The notes under the pieces: model-generated
Told to the model about the DNA's origin: nothing
Databases searched by the model: none
The model's input: only the letters and a program-made list of their open reading frames with translations
Made by a program: the position numbers and the translations under genes
Source of the DNA: an uncultured Pseudomonadales bacterium
Lineage (GTDB): Bacteria > Pseudomonadota > Gammaproteobacteria > Pseudomonadales > Azotimanducaceae
Reading direction: 5' to 3'
Length of the DNA: 64,000 nt
Assembly: GCA_951813295.1 (NCBI GenBank)
Contig: CATOTI010000001.1
Location: 434,001 to 498,000 of the forward strand
Part shown: positions 17,592 to 26,427 of the stretch, piece after piece
How positions within the stretch are numbered: the stretch's first letter is position 1
Layout: every line of letters starts with the position of its first letter

Positions 17592-20360
17592 CTAGAAGTG
17601 GAGGTAGCGGTAGTCGGTCAGGAGATAGGCCAACACCACCGTCCACGTTCTTGCCGCGTAAAGTGTGTCAGGCATCTCGGTCTCATCGATGAAATTAGAG
17701 ATACCGTTCCAGTCCCAACCGAGCGGCTCGCCATATTCGTTGGTCTCCTCGCGCCATAGATCATCATCGATGCCGTCGAAGAACGAGCGATCCGTATAGA
17801 AATCGCAGCGGTTGATTTGCCGGAAGTCCGGCCCCTGATCCGACGCCGTCTGGTTCTCCCAGACCTCGACGAAGAGGTTGTAAGCCGCGTCTATGTCCGG
17901 CGCCTCGGCGTCGAGCGTGAGGCCGAGAAGGCTCTCGTGAAGATCGACGAGCTTGGTGCGGATCGCCGTCCGCCCGGATGGTGTTGTCGGTGTCCGGGTT
18001 GGGTCGATGCCGGCAAAGAGGCGCCGCTCGTCGTCGTCGAGAAGGTAAAACTCCTTCATGACGGTGGGGCAACTCGTCGCGACCGCAAGGCGCTTCGCGA
18101 CGCCCATCATGATGGGCGTGAGGTCACGCGCACGTTCGGTGATGCCGTCCGAATCGATACCCCCGTAGAGCAGGCCGTATCCCCACTCCGGATTGGTCCA
18201 GTCCCTCGCATCGACCAGGTTCCCCCACGTAACGTGGGTGTTCCAGTGGAAGCCGGTCAGGGCAGCCGTCTTGCGGGCGAGCTCTTCGGGCGTCAGTAGC
18301 CGCTTTGCGCCCGCTTGGGCCAGCGCCACGGCGCGAACAGGGTCGTCATCAATGAGCGTCTCGGCGCGGAACCAGGACGTCATCACGATCTCGACGAGAA
18401 GGTCTTTGAGGTTGTACACGTTGCCGCCGTTCCAACCGTCACGGAAACCCGCCGCCAGCGTCGCGACCACTTCGGCCTGCGCGTTCGACTCGACCAATCG
18501 TCCGTCGAAATCCGCATCGCCGTCGGCCGGTGGATCGGCAATCTCGTGGCCTATGATCGTCGGCCACCAGAACTCGACCGTGGCCGCCGCAAAGCGCGCA
18601 TCAGTGACGGCCTCTTGGGCTAGCCAGGCGGTCGAAGCGTCGGTATCGGGTGCCGGATCGCCATCGAACCCGGGATCGCGCATGTCGCGATACCACGTAT
18701 CGCCTTCCTGATAGAACGGTCCGCCGATGGAGATCAGGAGCGTGCCGTCGCGGCCCTCGGCTTCGTCATTCTGCCAGCCGACCCACGCGGCGACCTCGAC
18801 GGTGTAGGTCCCGTCGGCCGGAACGTCGACGGGCACGACGAGCGTCTCGCAACAGATATCGGCACTCACGCCGTCCCAATTGCGCGTACTCACGTCCTCG
18901 AGCTCGATGTGTTGGACCACATCGCCGAGTTCGTTCGTGAGTGTCAGGTAGTCGACGTGCAGGTTTGTATGACCCCGGTCCCCTGAATTGACGGTCTGGA
19001 AGCCGATCTCGCGGCTGCCGGCGGCCATCCAACCGTCTGCCATGATGAGGTGAGGCACTTCCTGGCTCGCGTCGATCGTGACGTCGCGTTCACTACCGTC
19101 GGGTCGGTATTTGTAGAAGAAGTCGAGCGAATCGATGCCGCCGTAGGCGGACTTGTAAAAACCGCGTTCGTCGAAGTTCTGAAAGGTGCCCGCGACGGGA
19201 TCCATGACGGCGTGGCAGACCGTGCAGTTCGGGTTGTAGAGCGTGGGGTTGTTCGTGTCGGCGAGCGCGTCGGGATCGGTCGTGCGAGGCGCTGACTGCT
19301 CGATGTCGATGCTGAGGAAGTGGTAGTGGGTCCAGCGCGAACGAGCGCGGTTTCGATTGGTCGCTGTCGTCGGGTAGCGTTTCAGGAACGCGGTGGTATT
19401 GAGAATGCCCGCGTGCGGATAATCGGTCGCGCAGGGCCCGGGATCGGTGATCACGGCCCCGACGTCCTCGACGTATTCGATCTCCGTGCCTTCGCAGTGG
19501 CGGTAGTAGGTCTCGATCGTGGCGGGGCGGAATTCGTTCGGGTCGTCACTGTCATCGAAGATCGTCGAGGCACCATAGGCTTCTGCCGAGCGCGGATTAG
19601 CCATGATGTAGTCCGCGGCCAGGATCTCGGTGTACGGCAGATCGTTCTCGACGACGTGGGCGACAAGTTCGAGCGGCGCTCGAATGAACCCGTAGTCGGT
19701 CGCCGCCCGCCATCGCCAGTAGGCGTTGAAGGGCCGATCGTCGTCTTCGTTGGCGAGTGCTTCGACGTACTTCTCATGGTTCGTCTGGTTGAACGTGTAG
19801 AAGTAGCCGTCCCCGGGATTGATGACCCACTCTTCCCGGTCCGTCAGCAAGCGGTCGTTGGTGCTGCGGATCAGGAAATCGTGGAAATCATCGCCCTGCA
19901 TGAGCGAACGAATGGTCGATCGAAGATCGGCTTCATCGCCTGATTCGACAGCGGCGTATTCCTCGGAGGTCGGTGCGCGCCCGGCAAAAAGGATGGCGGC
20001 GCGGCGAAGGGTATTGCGAGGCGCTTCGAGCTGAACGCCGTTGAAGAGTGTCGCCGCGGAGATCCCGGTCTCGCCCACGTCGCCGCCGAGGGACTCGAGG
20101 AACGCCTCCATGTCGGCGAATTCGTCGGTGCCGGCTGCCACTTGAATCCCACCACCGTGGCTGACGCCTTGAATCTTGTTCAAGACGTAGTCGGCCTCTT
20201 CTTGCTCGAGCAACGCCTCGAACATGCCGCGATTCTTTTCGAGGTGGTCGGGATCGGTATCTGGGACAAAGACCAGCCGCGTGGACCGGAAGCGCCGCCC
20301 CTCACGTGGCAGTTGTCGACTGCACGATGGCGGAGACGGCCGTGAAATCGCTGACGTCAC
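17592..20360 (-). CDS. Large secreted c-type cytochrome protein (DUF1592/DUF1588-like), main part
   Basis: This frame codes for about 900 residues. From about residue 28, RLVFVPDTDPDHLEKNRGMFE, VLNKIQGVSHGGGIQVAAG and MEAFLESLG match the cytochrome domain of planctomycete/PSD1-type proteins. A second haem-type site NCTVCHAVMDPVAGTFQNFDERG (CxxCH, with a later Met) is near residue 390, followed by a carbohydrate-binding-like beta domain (YTVEVAAWVG). The C-terminus resembles the DUF1592/1588 helical region. The first 25 or so residues read out of frame: the true protein continues upstream in other frames, so this is one part of a longer gene that appears broken. It sits immediately upstream of the DUF1501 gene. 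Confidence 0.8.
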   Translation of the reverse strand: MTSAISRPSPPSCSRQLPREGRRFRSTRLVFVPDTDPDHLEKNRGMFEALLEQEEADYVLNKIQGVSHGGGIQVAAGTDEFADMEAFLESLGGDVGETGISAATLFNGVQLEAPRNTLRRAAILFAGRAPTSEEYAAVESGDEADLRSTIRSLMQGDDFHDFLIRSTNDRLLTDREEWVINPGDGYFYTFNQTNHEKYVEALANEDDDRPFNAYWRWRAATDYGFIRAPLELVAHVVENDLPYTEILAADYIMANPRSAEAYGASTIFDDSDDPNEFRPATIETYYRHCEGTEIEYVEDVGAVITDPGPCATDYPHAGILNTTAFLKRYPTTATNRNRARSRWTHYHFLSIDIEQSAPRTTDPDALADTNNPTLYNPNCTVCHAVMDPVAGTFQNFDERGFYKSAYGGIDSLDFFYKYRPDGSERDVTIDASQEVPHLIMADGWMAAGSREIGFQTVNSGDRGHTNLHVDYLTLTNELGDVVQHIELEDVSTRNWDGVSADICCETLVVPVDVPADGTYTVEVAAWVGWQNDEAEGRDGTLLISIGGPFYQEGDTWYRDMRDPGFDGDPAPDTDASTAWLAQEAVTDARFAAATVEFWWPTIIGHEIADPPADGDADFDGRLVESNAQAEVVATLAAGFRDGWNGGNVYNLKDLLVEIVMTSWFRAETLIDDDPVRAVALAQAGAKRLLTPEELARKTAALTGFHWNTHVTWGNLVDARDWTNPEWGYGLLYGGIDSDGITERARDLTPIMMGVAKRLAVATSCPTVMKEFYLLDDDERRLFAGIDPTRTPTTPSGRTAIRTKLVDLHESLLGLTLDAEAPDIDAAYNLFVEVWENQTASDQGPDFRQINRCDFYTDRSFFDGIDDDLWREETNEYGEPLGWDWNGISNFIDETEMPDTLYAARTWTVVLAYLLTDYRYLHF

Positions 20361-20954
20361 TCGCCGGACCGACGCCGCGTCCCGGCGCGGTCGAGAGATT
20401 GGTCAGGTGTCCCGTGGGGCTGCGAAGCAAGCTCATCGCGATGATCGGCCGATCGGCCGTCAGGTTGAGTTGCCACTTGGCTGCACCTGCCGCTTCCGCC
20501 TTGATCGAGGTATCGTCGAACCCGAGATCGGTCAGTGCCGAACCGGGCGGCGGGACATCGACGCCCTCGAGGTGCGCGAGTCCGGGCGTTTCGGATCGTG
20601 GCGCGTGGATGGAGCCATCGCTGCCCCGGGGATCGTCGAAGCTCGGAAGTCCGAACGTCGTGAGTAGCGAATCACCGACACCGGCATGGGCGCCGGGCAC
20701 GACAGCTCACCCGCCGTCACGATGGAGGTCGGTGTCGATGCGTAGAGCGTATTCGGCATGCGCTGATGGGCGATGGCACTCTGGTTCGCCGTGCGGGCTT
20801 CCCAGCGCTGGAGCTGGCGGTGACGCGAGCTCTGATCGCCCGCGGCTCTGAGTCCACGCTCGAAGGTCGCGGTGAGATCGTCTACGGCACCCGAGACTGC
20901 CGCTACGGCCAGGGTCGTGACGGAAGCGAGCCAGCCGAGCCTACGTCGAAACAA
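20302..20954 (-). pseudogene. N-terminal part of the cytochrome protein, separated by frameshifts
   Basis: Starting at a TTG at 20954, the frame gives a signal peptide (MFRRRLGWLASVTTLAVAAV) and runs to about 20700. Inserting one base there opens the second frame, which carries a beta-type domain ending IIAMSLLRSPTGHLTNLSTAPG. Around 20305-20345 a third frame reads NCHVRGGASG just before the main protein's RLVFVPD, i.e. half of a haem CxxCH site. The two segments together with the 17592-20360 frame make one secreted cytochrome protein. I cannot tell real decay from base-calling error. Confidence 0.6.
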
Positions 20955-21104
20955 AAAAACTTATCGCGGCTCCATCCGAGCGGCTCTTTGCGAGTCCTTT
21001 TTCTACGCGGCAAGCGCGGAAATCCGTCGAAGATCAGCGAATCCCGCGCCACGTGCAAAATCCTAGATCGCGGCTCGACCGGGCGCCACCGCGTTCGGAC
21101 AAGA

Positions 21105-21121
21105 ATGAACGGCTCGTTCAT
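21105..21121. promoter_or_regulatory. Perfect hairpin/palindrome between two secreted-protein genes
   Basis: ATGAACG and CGTTCAT form perfect 7-bp arms around a GCT loop. It lies 30 bases after the stop of the leftward GH16-like gene and 150 bases upstream of the next leftward start at 20954. The surrounding 196 bases hold no gene. Without a T-run on either strand it is a poor terminator, so it could be an operator. Confidence 0.35.
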
Positions 21122-21150
21122 AGACGAGACAGCTTCGCACTCGTCTTCGC

Positions 21151-22116
21151 TCAGGCCTTGATGACGTCGATGAGCGGTGAGGTCTGGACTTCGTTGCCCG
21201 GGAATCCGGCCTTTGCGCGCACGGGCATCGTGGTGCCTGATGGTGTGTAGAACCGAGCGACGGGTACCGAGAACCGACCCGGTGACAGTTCGATCGCCGG
21301 ATCCTGCGCATACCAGGTGTCGGTGTAGACCTCGAGCGAAACGTTGGCGGCGGATGGCGCCGTCTCGATGGCGATATCGGTTTCCATGTTGCCGACCATC
21401 TGACCATCGGTAAGCCCGGCGATAACGACCTCGTCATTCGCCAAGGGATCCGGTGCGGGACCCGTATAGGAAAGGTCGACGAGCCGAACGCGTGAAGCCG
21501 CGCCGAGCGCAGGCGTCTGGTTTTCGAGCAACCAGATGTTGATACGAAGTGGCAGGCGGATATCGGGTATCTGATCAATGTCCGCCGCCTCGAGGCGCCG
21601 CTCGGCGAGCGTCGATCCGTCCGGCGCCAGGGCTTGCCATTCGAGATGGTCCTCACCCCAGTCGAATATGAAGGTGGTTTCGCCGCCGCGGGGCAACGCG
21701 AGGTGGTGCTTGGCGGAGTTCTCCGCGCCCCCGTTCTTCGGATAGAGCGTGAAGTTGAGATTGTTCGGCGGCGCGAACTGGGCAATCTCGACGTCGATTT
21801 CATGGCTGCCGTCGGCCGCGTCACCGGCGGCCGGATAGTTGAAGAAACCGAGCACCGCCATGTTGTCAGCGATCTGGCCGAGATCACCGTCGACGACGAG
21901 CTCATAGCGCCCGAAGTGAAGTTTTTAGCGGGTACGAAGCTCTGCACACCCCCACACACCGTTGGAGCGCTGATCCATCACGACGGAAAGCTCGCCGGTC
22001 GGTTCGTCGACCACGTGATCACGGAAAAACGAGTTGTTGCGCGGACCCGTCACACCCGCTTTCACTTCCCAATCGAAGCCGCCGAATCGATTGGCTAGTC
22101 GGTACCAGTGCTCCAT
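21151..22116 (-). pseudogene. GH16/concanavalin-like domain protein with an in-frame stop
   Basis: The frame from ATG 22116 reads MEHWYRLANRFGGFDWEV and continues to GVWGCAELRTR, hits TAA at 21925-21927, then continues in the same frame as KLHFGRYELVVDGDLGQ and MAVLGFFNYPAAGD-x-SHEIDVEIAQF. The W-G-x-x-E-x-R-T-x(n)-F-G-R-Y-E and H-E-I-D-V-E segments are those of the family 16 glycoside hydrolase-like lectin fold, so the stop splits one domain. The second acid of a classical GH16 site (ExDxxE) is present as EIDVE. No signal peptide is visible before the ATG. A 236-residue product could also start at MAVLGF internally. The C-terminal 100 residues form an extra beta domain. Confidence 0.6.
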
Positions 22117-22220
22117 CGTCCATCCTGTCTCGTACGAGGCTGACACGGTAACCGCTTCGCTTAGCGTCGGCACGGATCGGCGGCTGGTATGGTTCGGCGG
22201 CGTTGTTGTGGGGAGCGTGC

Positions 22221-23816
22221 ATGCGGCCGCTAATCGTGTTGATCCTGGCGCTCGGGGGTGTGACCGGCGCAGCAGAACGCGGCGCGTCCGACGGGACCGC
22301 TCCCACCATCGGCGAACGTTGTTTTGCGGGACCCGACGAACGCGTGTCGAGCGAACCAAATCGAGTCCTGTTTGATCCGAGTCGGCAAGGTGATTCCGCC
22401 TCGAACGATCGTCCGGACCAGCTACTCACGCCCGAACTCATCAAACAGCTCGAACGCCAGTTCGGCTTCGATCGTCGGCCGTGCTACGCGTTTGTGGGTG
22501 TCACGGCCATCACGATGGCATCGCCCGCGGTCATCGAAAACGCGACCGTCGTGGTCGATGGCGATCGAATCGTCGCGGTTGGCTCTGCCGGCGAAGTCGA
22601 ACTCGCCGAACGGGTCCTGCGTATCGATACGGGCGGCTATCTCATGCCGGGGCTCGCCGACATGCACGTCCACGTCAACTCAGAGGAGCATCTCTGGCTC
22701 TATCTCGCGAACGGCATCACGACGGTCCGAAACATGTGGGGTTTGCCGCTGCATCGTGATTGGCAGGCACGGATCGATTCCGACGAGCTAGCCGCGCCGA
22801 CCATCTACACCGTAGGTCCGTTGATGGACGGTCCGGGGAGTTTCTGGCGCATGGCCACCGTCCTCGACGACGTCGAGAAGGTGCCCGATGCGGTCGACGC
22901 CGTCGCCGCCGCGGGGTTTCCGGCCCTCAAGGTCTACAACGAGCTTTCCGTCGATGTTTACGAAGCACTCGTTCGCCACGGGACCATGCGGGGTTTGCGC
23001 ATCGAAGGGCACGTGCCGAACGCCGTGGGGATCTCCCGCGTGATCGACGCGGGCCAGTACGCGAATGAACACCTGTCAGGTTTCGAGCGGGCCACGATCA
23101 GTCGCGAGCTGATGCCGCGCTACGACGAGATGGACTGGCGGTCGCGGCAACGGGAACTCGGACGCCTGGCGCGTGCGATCAACGACGGCACGTTGAGCCT
23201 CGATGAGGTGCATGACCCTGAAATCCTCGCATCGCTCGCCCGCCGAATGGCGACCGCCGGATTCTGGAACGTACCAACGCTCGTGCTCTCTACGGGCCGC
23301 GACGATCCGCGCACACGAGACGCGATGCGTTTCCTCGATCCGTTCACCAAGGGTTCGTGGCAAGACGATCCGAACGTCGCCGCGGACCGACGCGCGATCG
23401 AAGCGGTGTGGCATCGCTACCGCCTCTCGATCGTTCGCGCGCTCGAAGCAGCAGGCGCGCCCTGGCTCGTCGGGACCGATGCGCCGAACCCATTTGTCGT
23501 GCCTGGTTTTGCGATCCATCAAGAGCTCGACAATCTTCTGGAAGCAGGGCTCTCGAGAGAACGGATTCTTCGCGCGGCGACCCGGGATGCGGCCGAATTC
23601 ATCGGGGTCGACGATGTCGGCACGATTGCCGTGGGTCAGCGTGCCGACCTCGTTCTCCTGGCCGGCGATCCGCTCGAGGATTTCGAAGCGTTGGCCCGTC
23701 CGGTGGGGGTGATGGTGCGTGGCGGGTGGCTGCCGCGGTTCCTGATCGACAAGAAACTCGCCGAGATCGAATCCCGCTGGGCCACCGTCGACGCCCCTGG
23801 AAACCGGCCCGAATAG
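22221..23816 (+). CDS. Secreted amidohydrolase family protein
   Basis: A 531-residue metal-dependent hydrolase. A signal peptide starts at ATG 22221 (MRPLIVLILALGGVTGA). The amidohydrolase core includes LMPGLADMHVHVNSEEH (HxH metal ligands), a helix-strand region with KVYNELSVD carrying a lysine at the bridging position, GHVPNAVG with a metal histidine, and LVGTDAPNPFVVPGF with the catalytic Asp. The C-terminal composite beta domain ends with GQRADLVLLAGDPLEDFE. It is likely an imidazolonepropionase/prolidase-like peptidase or deaminase; the substrate is open. It is divergent from the GH16-like gene. Confidence 0.88.
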   Translation: MRPLIVLILALGGVTGAAERGASDGTAPTIGERCFAGPDERVSSEPNRVLFDPSRQGDSASNDRPDQLLTPELIKQLERQFGFDRRPCYAFVGVTAITMASPAVIENATVVVDGDRIVAVGSAGEVELAERVLRIDTGGYLMPGLADMHVHVNSEEHLWLYLANGITTVRNMWGLPLHRDWQARIDSDELAAPTIYTVGPLMDGPGSFWRMATVLDDVEKVPDAVDAVAAAGFPALKVYNELSVDVYEALVRHGTMRGLRIEGHVPNAVGISRVIDAGQYANEHLSGFERATISRELMPRYDEMDWRSRQRELGRLARAINDGTLSLDEVHDPEILASLARRMATAGFWNVPTLVLSTGRDDPRTRDAMRFLDPFTKGSWQDDPNVAADRRAIEAVWHRYRLSIVRALEAAGAPWLVGTDAPNPFVVPGFAIHQELDNLLEAGLSRERILRAATRDAAEFIGVDDVGTIAVGQRADLVLLAGDPLEDFEALARPVGVMVRGGWLPRFLIDKKLAEIESRWATVDAPGNRPE

Positions 23817-23892
23817 CGCACGGGGTGTTTGCCGCCCCCGGGTGCCGGCTATAGCCTAGCGACGCTGCCACGCAAGCTTGGGAACACACGCG

Positions 23893-24546
23893 ATGTCGGA
23901 CTTCTACACACAAGCGCAACGGGATCTGCAGGACGAGTTCGAATCACGGGCCTTGGCGGATCGGTTGTCGACGGCGATCGTGACATCCGCTCTCGCCGAC
24001 GAGCAGATTCGGTTCATCGAATCGCGCAACATGTTCTTTCTCTCGACGATCGACGATACGGGCTTCCCGTCGACCTCCTACAAAGGTGGCGCGCGAGGGT
24101 TTGTGCGCGTCCCGACGCCCGGCTCGATCGTCTTCCCGGCCTACGACGGTAATGGCATGTTCGTGTCGCTCGGCAACATCGAAGACCAGGGAAAAGTGGG
24201 CATTCTCTTCATCGATTTTGAAACGCCACAACGTCTGCGCGTGCGTGGGGATGCGCGTCTCGTCCGCGACGGTGCGATGTTCGAGAGTTATCCAGGCGCA
24301 TTGCTCGTCGTCGAGATCACGATCGACAGTATCTGGCAGAACTGCCCGCGTTACGTGCACAAGATGGCGCCGGTCGACGAATCGCCTTACGTGCCCGACG
24401 AGAGCGGCCACGCCCGGATAGCACTGTGGAAAAGGATCGACGCGATGCAGGACGTCTTGAGTCCGGCTGATCGTCAGGCCGCAGAAACCGCCGGACTGAT
24501 TTCGATGGACGAATACGGCGCGCGGCTCGCTGCGGGAGATGCCTGA
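23893..24546 (+). CDS. Pyridoxamine 5'-phosphate oxidase family flavoprotein
   Basis: A 217-residue split-barrel flavin-binding protein. The segment RFIESRNMFFLSTIDDTGFPSTSYKGGARGFVRVP and later GNIEDQGKVGILFIDFETPQRLRVRGDARLV match the PNPOx-like FMN-binding barrel, including the phosphate-contacting Ser/Thr and Lys region. The C-terminus has YVHKMAPVDES. It is more like the general stress/FMN-binding branch than true PdxH. The ATG is at 23893. Its stop overlaps the next gene's ATG by one base (TGATG), so the two are translationally coupled. Confidence 0.82.
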   Translation: MSDFYTQAQRDLQDEFESRALADRLSTAIVTSALADEQIRFIESRNMFFLSTIDDTGFPSTSYKGGARGFVRVPTPGSIVFPAYDGNGMFVSLGNIEDQGKVGILFIDFETPQRLRVRGDARLVRDGAMFESYPGALLVVEITIDSIWQNCPRYVHKMAPVDESPYVPDESGHARIALWKRIDAMQDVLSPADRQAAETAGLISMDEYGARLAAGDA

Positions 24547-25724
24547 TGAAATGGAACCGAATCGCCCGAACCTCGATTCGCGCGGGCTTGGCAATTCTGG
24601 TCGCGGGCGGAATCCACGCGTCTGCGTCGGAACGCCTCGATCGTGAAGCCGCGCAAACCGCCATTCGTGATCTTGCCGAGGCAGCCCTCGCCGATAGGGC
24701 GATCGGGCTTTCCGTCGCGGTGGCCTATGGCGATGAGTTCGTGCTGAACGATGGCTTCGGGCTCGCGAACATCGAACACGACGTCGCGGTCGATGCGGAC
24801 ACGACCTTTCGGATCGGCTCGATCACGAAGCAGGTAACGGCGGCGATGGCCATGCGCCTCGTCGAATCCGGTGAGATCGGCCTCGACGATCCGATTACGA
24901 AATTCGTCAGCTATCCGGTCGGTAGTTACGAGGTCACCGTTCGCCATTTGTTGACCCACACGTCGGGGATCAAGAGCTACACGGGAATCGATTCAGTGAT
25001 GAGTACGATCGCGCTCGATCGTAGTCACGATGAGCTACTCGCGTTCGTGCGCGAGGAGCCGTTCGACTTCGCGCCCAACGACGCCTACCTCTACAACAAC
25101 ACCGGCTATTATCTCTTGGGGATGATTCTCGAGAACGTAACCGGCAAGGCGTATGACGAGCTCGTCGCCGATCTCGCCAGCGAACTCAAACTCGAACGTA
25201 CGACGAACGGCTCGAATGCGCGCATCATCGCGAACCGCGCCCAGGGCTACGAAATGCAGGGCGGCGAACTCGTGAACGCCCGCCTGATCGCGATGACGCA
25301 ACCGTTCGCGGCCGGCGCGATGCTGTCGAGCGCGGGTGATCTCGTTCGCTGGCAACGCGCACTCATCGGCGGCGATGTCGTGAGCGATGCGAGCTATGCC
25401 GCGATGATCACGCCCCACGTGTTGAACGATGGCTCGGCGACGACGTACGGCTTCGGGCTCGGCCTAGGGGAGGATCAGGGCGATACCGTCGTCCAGCACG
25501 GCGGCGGCATCTTCGGATTCAATTCGATGCTGAGCTACTACCCCGACACGGACGTCAGCATCAGCGTGATCTCCAATGGGCCGTATAGCGCTGGCCTCCT
25601 GGCACAACAGATCGGGCGAGTACTACACGGCACGACGATCGAGATCGACGATCTGACGGTCGAGGCGCAAGAAGGCGCCCGTTTGAGTGGACCTATCGCA
25701 TGGTGGCAGGTGATCTCGAGCTGA
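24546..25724 (+). CDS. Serine beta-lactamase-like hydrolase (frame ends early)
   Basis: A 392-residue secreted hydrolase of the penicillin-binding-like (class C beta-lactamase) family. The signal peptide spans the first 25 residues. TTFRIGSITKQVTAAMAM carries the SxxK active site (SITK), LYNNTGYYLLG the YxN motif (YNNTGY), and VVQHGGGIFGFNSM the HxG region. It is probably an esterase or D-amino-peptide hydrolase. At its end it reads GPIAWWQVISS and stops, but the adjacent frame continues with the typical beta domain, so the true product is about 65 residues longer. It overlaps the PNPOx gene by one base. Confidence 0.85.
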   Translation: MKWNRIARTSIRAGLAILVAGGIHASASERLDREAAQTAIRDLAEAALADRAIGLSVAVAYGDEFVLNDGFGLANIEHDVAVDADTTFRIGSITKQVTAAMAMRLVESGEIGLDDPITKFVSYPVGSYEVTVRHLLTHTSGIKSYTGIDSVMSTIALDRSHDELLAFVREEPFDFAPNDAYLYNNTGYYLLGMILENVTGKAYDELVADLASELKLERTTNGSNARIIANRAQGYEMQGGELVNARLIAMTQPFAAGAMLSSAGDLVRWQRALIGGDVVSDASYAAMITPHVLNDGSATTYGFGLGLGEDQGDTVVQHGGGIFGFNSMLSYYPDTDVSISVISNGPYSAGLLAQQIGRVLHGTTIEIDDLTVEAQEGARLSGPIAWWQVISS

Positions 25725-25918
25725 CCGTCAGTTACCGCGACGGCGCGATCTTCATCCAGGCGACGGGTCAGCCCGAAGCAAAGGCGCAGCCGCAAGCGAA
25801 TGGCGAATACCGCGCCAGTTTCGACCCGGCCGTGCGCTTCGTCTTTCAGCCCGGCGACACCAGCCCCGGCTTCACGCTGCACCAAGCGGGCGAGATGGCG
25901 TTCGAGCGCATCGAGTGA
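25700..25918 (+). pseudogene. C-terminal domain of the preceding serine hydrolase, out of frame
   Basis: This frame reads MVAGDLELTVSYRDGAIFIQATGQ and then a beta strand end FTLHQAGEMAFERIE, the DUF3471-like C-terminal domain normally fused to such hydrolases. Adding one base near 25691-25693 gives LSG-x-YRMVAGDLELTVSY, joining the two frames without gap. The TTG/ATG here is therefore not a true start. The break is a one-base deletion in this copy or in the assembly. Confidence 0.6.
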
Positions 25919-25919
25919 G

Positions 25920-26318
25920 TTAGCGCGGTCGGACCTCCGTTCCGGCCCCCGCCGTGATGAAGAGCGCTGTCGATTCTTCGTCGATGTCCGCGGTATGCCA
26001 CACGCCGGGCTCATTGATCAGGTAGTGGGACGGACCGATCGTCTTGGTGACGAGAGTGCCATCGGGATACTCCTGGTGCATCGTGATGGACCCCGAAACG
26101 CAGAGCACAAGCTCCGCCCCTTGCGGGTGCATTTCCCACGTCGCCCATGACTCGGTCTGCTGGCTCATCATCACGAGGCGACCCTCCGCGCCTTCGTCGT
26201 CGTGACGCGCGCCGTAGCCCATGAACCATTCCATGTCGCCCGTGAACGTCGGTGCGATTTCGATGGTAGCCCCGGGGCCAAGATGTGCGGGGCGAGCGGT
26301 GATGTCGTGTCCGTCCAT
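25920..26318 (-). CDS. Cupin domain protein
   Basis: A 132-residue small beta-barrel protein. The two cupin motifs are seen as WATWEMHPQGAELVLCVSGSITMH and GPSHYLINEPGVWHTADI, with metal-binding His/Glu positions partly kept (HPQGAE, PGVWH). Single-domain cupins can bind metals as dioxygenases or act as sensors; the function here is unknown. AGGAG precedes the ATG by five bases. It converges with the hydrolase fragment, its stop two bases away. Confidence 0.82.
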   Translation of the reverse strand: MDGHDITARPAHLGPGATIEIAPTFTGDMEWFMGYGARHDDEGAEGRLVMMSQQTESWATWEMHPQGAELVLCVSGSITMHQEYPDGTLVTKTIGPSHYLINEPGVWHTADIDEESTALFITAGAGTEVRPR

Positions 26319-26427
26319 GAGTACTCCTGGTGCTCGTTCGAGGTGAGACTAACAGCGACTCGTGCCGGTTGTGCGCGGATGTGGTGCCCGCGGGCCGCAA
26401 CTGGTCTCATACGCGCTGATCGATCCA

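Noticed and set aside
20532..20700. Continuation of the signal-peptide frame past 20700
   Set aside because: Beyond the presumed frameshift the translation turns Arg/Ser-rich and loses resemblance; the neighbouring frame reads as protein instead.
21925..21927. Recoding (for example selenocysteine) at the TAA in the GH16-like gene
   Set aside because: Selenocysteine uses TGA, not TAA, and no recoding signal is seen; nonsense mutation or base error is simpler.
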